Part shown: positions 61,266 to 64,000 of the stretch, one piece after another | Layout of the letters: every line of letters starts with the position of its first letter | Position numbering within the stretch: the stretch's first letter is position 1 | Origin: Spirodela intermedia | Taxonomy: Eukaryota; Streptophyta; Magnoliopsida; Alismatales; Araceae | Length of the DNA: 64,000 nt | Reading direction: 5' to 3' | NCBI GenBank assembly: GCA_902729315.2 | Contig: LR746265.1 | Span: 9,295,392-9,359,391 of the forward strand | The notes under the pieces: generated by a model | Told to the model about the DNA's origin: nothing | What the model saw: the letters and a program-made list of their open reading frames with translations, nothing else | Database searches by the model: none | Program-made: the position numbers and the translations under genes

Positions 61266-62282
61266 TCACAGAACGTCGGGCAAATCGAAATGCTGGGCGC
61301 CGGAGATCTGCTGAGAGCCACCCTGGACGAAGACGACGATGCCGCATTTGGCGCTGTTGAAGCCCTTCCAGAGAGGGAAGGTGACGGCCCCCGAGACGGT
61401 CTTCTTGGCGGAGACGTCCTTCACACGGCAGAGCTTCTCGAGCTTGCGGACGACGAAGTCATTGGAGAGGACGCGACCTCTGTTCTCTCCCTTCCCGCAG
61501 TCCGTGATGAGCCCGTTCTCGTACAGCGCCACCTGAACGTCCGCCCCGCCGCCGTCCACCTTCGTCCTCAGCTGCCCGGATAAGGAGACGCGCAGCGTCT
61601 CCGCCGTCGGCTTCTGGAAGCTCGCCTGCAGCAAGAAAATCCCATGGCAGACCAGATTGTTGAGCCCTCTTGACATTCACTGCTTTATTTTGTTGGTGCG
61701 TGAGCGAGCTGATGAGAGAGTGTTTATAAACTCAAACGCAAACGCAAACGCAAAAGCAACCCCCCCGTCACTCACCTGGAAGGTTGGGGAGGGGAAACGA
61801 GCGGCGGAGCGGACGGCGGAGAGGATCTCGGCTTCGTCGGTGCCCACTGCCTGAGCGCGGCCCTGGACGACCACCTGCGGCGTGTAGAGGGCGTCGAGCC
61901 GCAGTGACTCCACGTAGGCCTTTTGGCGAACAGTCCACATGCTGGAAGCGAAGGGGTCCTTCCAGCCCATGTGATCCCAGTAGTCGACGTGGAACGCCAG
62001 CACCACCACCGCCGGCAGGCCCTCTCCCCCGCCGCCGTCCTGGTCGCCGGCGGCGTGGAAGTCTCCGCGGCCAAGGCGGGAGAGCAGCAGCTCCGCCTGC
62101 GGGGAGGTGGCGCAACCTTGAGACGAGAACAGCTCCACGACCACGGAGCCCCCGCGCCGCTGCTCCTCCGCCGACTGGTCCGCCGTCGCGCCGTCGGTGG
62201 ATGACTTGGCGGCGGCGGCCGAAGAGGAAGCCGACGGCCCGCCGCCCCGGCCGAAGCAGGAGAAGAGTCGGGGCGGCGCCAT
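61266..62282 (-). CDS. DUF1223 (thioredoxin-like fold) protein (exons 62282-61776 and 61625-61266)
   Basis: Two exons join in phase 0 across a 150-bp intron (donor GTGAGT, acceptor CTGCAG), giving 288 residues. The ATG at 62,282 gives MAPPRLFSCFGRGG; an upstream in-frame ATG at 62,408 would add a proline-rich leader and is less likely. After an Ala/Ser-rich linker the DUF1223 core starts with VVVELFSSQGC (48-57), then AFHVDYWDHMGWKDPFAS (96-113) and YTPQVVVQGR (133-142). Bacterial members usually have CxxC after SQG. Here only the first Cys (57) remains (CATS), so a classic redox pair is not expected. Function unknown. It is divergent from the dynein light chain gene. Confidence 0.88.
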
Positions 62283-63876
62283 CGCCGACGGCGGGGAGGT
62301 GTGAGGAAGAGAGGGGGATGGAAATCTGAGAAAGAGAGGAAGAGGGTATACGGAGGAGGAGGAGCGAAGGAGGGTGGGTGGAGGGGAGAGGATGACGCCG
62401 TAAGTCACGGCGTTCCTCTGGATTTCCTTCTTCCTCCTCCCTCTAGAAGTGCAAATAACTCTAGTCCCCGCATTCTATCCTGCCCAGGCTTTTTTATAGT
62501 CCTCTTGACCCATCCCTCTACTATTTTTAAAACAGGTCTTATAACTCTCAAAGAAAACATAATTGCTATTATACCCTCACACCGTTACTTCGGGGCACTC
62601 TCAAGTATCAGATCTTTCTAGACACGTTTAATATTTAATCGATTTATTTCTTATTAGTTTTAGAATTTATACCACCGCATGAGTCTAAGTAATTAGAGCC
62701 CAGTCTTGCTTTATCCAATTTAAAGCCCAATACATGGCTTTTAATTATGTTTTATTTATTTATTTATTTATTTCAGGGCTATAGAGGCTGACCCTTATCT
62801 GAGTTTGGCCATGATTCCTTTCTATATAAGCCCTTAAAGTCTCGTGCCATTTTCTCTAATTTATCTCCATTAATAATAAGTAGAGTAATGGCGGGGGCAT
62901 GTCCGTAATGATGAGGATGAAAACGTAATTAACGTTCTTCTCGGGTGAAGCACCGGGTTTTATCTCTTCGCCAGATCTCGGCGCGGACAGCGAGGGAGGG
63001 AGGAGCAGTTGAGCCGTCCCGTCGTGCTGCTGGTCCACGGCGCCCGTGAGCTGGCAAATTTTTCATGTGGGGCCCACAGAGGCGGTGAGCCGCCGCCTTC
63101 GAGGGAGGTCGCGGCGCGGTCGCTGTCGGGGACAGCTGGTACTTTAAGTCAAACCCGTCTCCCAATTTTTCAAGACATTTTCCTCTAAAAATGGAAATGC
63201 CTCAACTATACAAATTACAACTCCACGATTCAATGTATTCCTTATTATAAAAATCTCTCTCTCTCTCTCTCTATCTCTCTCTTTCTCTCTCTCCCGTAGT
63301 CGCGGTTGGGCCTTGTTGGCGAGCCCATTAAACCCAATATCGATCCTTCAGCTTGCCAAGTGTGCAGGTCGGATCGAGCCCAATTGAAACCAGCATGGGA
63401 TACGTCATCACTCCCGGGGCCTCAGCTACCCGGGGAGCCGACGTGGACAGAGTTGACTAGCCGCTGACGTAGGATGCCAGATGGCCCTTGTCTCCCGACT
63501 CGATGAAACTGTAACGCCCGAGTACAACACCGCGAATACTTCACTCGACCCTTTCAGAAACCCGTCACTTCTACCGCCTCCCACAGCGACCTAGAAAGCG
63601 AGATATAAAGAGAAAGCGAGAGAGAGAGAGAGACAGAGAGACAGAGAGACAGAGAGAGAACCCTCGACCACGGATCTCCCGCGCTGCTCGACCCTGCATG
63701 GAAGAGTTCAATTGCCACATGGCATATTCCTGGAGGAGGGGCGGCAACCACGAATCCAGGCTGGGGCCGACGTGGCCACCGGCGCAGCCTCCACCGGGCA
63801 GCATAAATCAACGGGCTTTTCCTGCCTCCTCCATCCCCTTCTCCGTCCTCCTGCTTCTGAACCAGAGCTGAGAGCC
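62283..63876. promoter_or_regulatory. Divergent intergenic region between the DUF1223 and dynein light chain genes
   Basis: About 1.6 kb with CT/GA microsatellites (63,255-63,294 and 63,616-63,658). TATA-like words facing the dynein gene are TATAAAG (63,604-63,610) and CATAAATC (about 63,802). Small GC-rich open frames are not supported. It should carry both promoters. Confidence 0.45.
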
Positions 63877-64000
63877 ATGCTGGAGGGGAAGGCCGTCGTG
63901 GGCGAGACCGACATGCTCGAGGCCATGCAGCGCCACGCCCTCCGCCTCGCCGGCGAAGCCCTCGACCTCTTCGACGTCACCCAGTCCACCGACGTCGCCC
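63877..64000 (+). CDS. Dynein light chain (LC8-type), 5' part
   Basis: The 41 codons visible before the window ends begin MLEGKAVVGETDM and continue LRLAGEALDLFDVTQSTDVA. This resembles the start of plant LC8-family dynein light chains, small dimeric hub proteins binding short peptide motifs. The catalytic motor is absent from flowering plants, so a hub role is likelier than transport. The rest of the gene is outside the window. Confidence 0.85.
   Translation, partial: MLEGKAVVGETDMLEAMQRHALRLAGEALDLFDVTQSTDVA

Noticed and set aside
62929-63165. 78-codon minus-strand frame upstream of the dynein light chain gene
   Set aside because: No recognisable domain, mixed composition, sits in the divergent promoter region.

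Overview
This window is nuclear DNA of a flowering plant, most likely a monocot. The intact genes are GC-rich with GC-rich third positions. They sit in AT-rich DNA full of Ty3/gypsy and Ty1/copia LTR retrotransposon debris and long GA/CT and CA microsatellites. No prokaryotic features are present. The species cannot be named from the sequence.

The first two thirds (about 1-42,500) is a recently amplified tryptophan decarboxylase (TDC) cluster. Four essentially identical two-exon TDC genes alternate in orientation (+,-,+,-). Copies 1 and 2 form the arms of a huge inverted repeat (1-8,568 against 16,973-25,541; 8,404-bp spacer). This repeat still pairs at the left window edge, so it continues outside. 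A 13.97-kb block (5,786-19,756: TDC, spacer, TDC) is then repeated in direct orientation at 27,817-41,789, with a constant 22,031/22,032-bp offset. Matching microsatellite lengths make the duplications very young, or possibly an assembly duplication. Inside each spacer lies a second, decayed inverted repeat, plus decayed copies of the TDC 3' flank. A rotted fifth TDC exon-2 piece lies at 26,333-26,550, and more decayed module pieces lie at 26.55-26.8 kb and 41.8-42.5 kb. The locus has therefore been copied in several rounds.

The copied flanks hold a broken gypsy pol with its 3' LTR (22.9-26.3 kb, mirrored at 1-2.6 kb) and a 1.6-kb solo LTR.

From 42.5 to 61 kb the DNA is transposon debris. 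It includes a copia 5' LTR, primer-binding site and gag remnant, and a diverged ~4.1-kb palindrome split by a 1.9-kb solo LTR. It also includes four copies of one gypsy LTR family, one still attached to a decayed tRNA-Asp primer-binding site and gag, and another diverged inverted repeat.

The right edge returns to ordinary genes: a two-exon DUF1223 gene on the minus strand and, divergently, the start of a dynein light chain gene that runs off the window.

The working genes seen are the four TDCs (tryptophan to tryptamine, the entry step to serotonin, melatonin and indole alkaloids), the DUF1223 gene and the dynein light chain gene. The rest is mobile or duplicated non-coding DNA.
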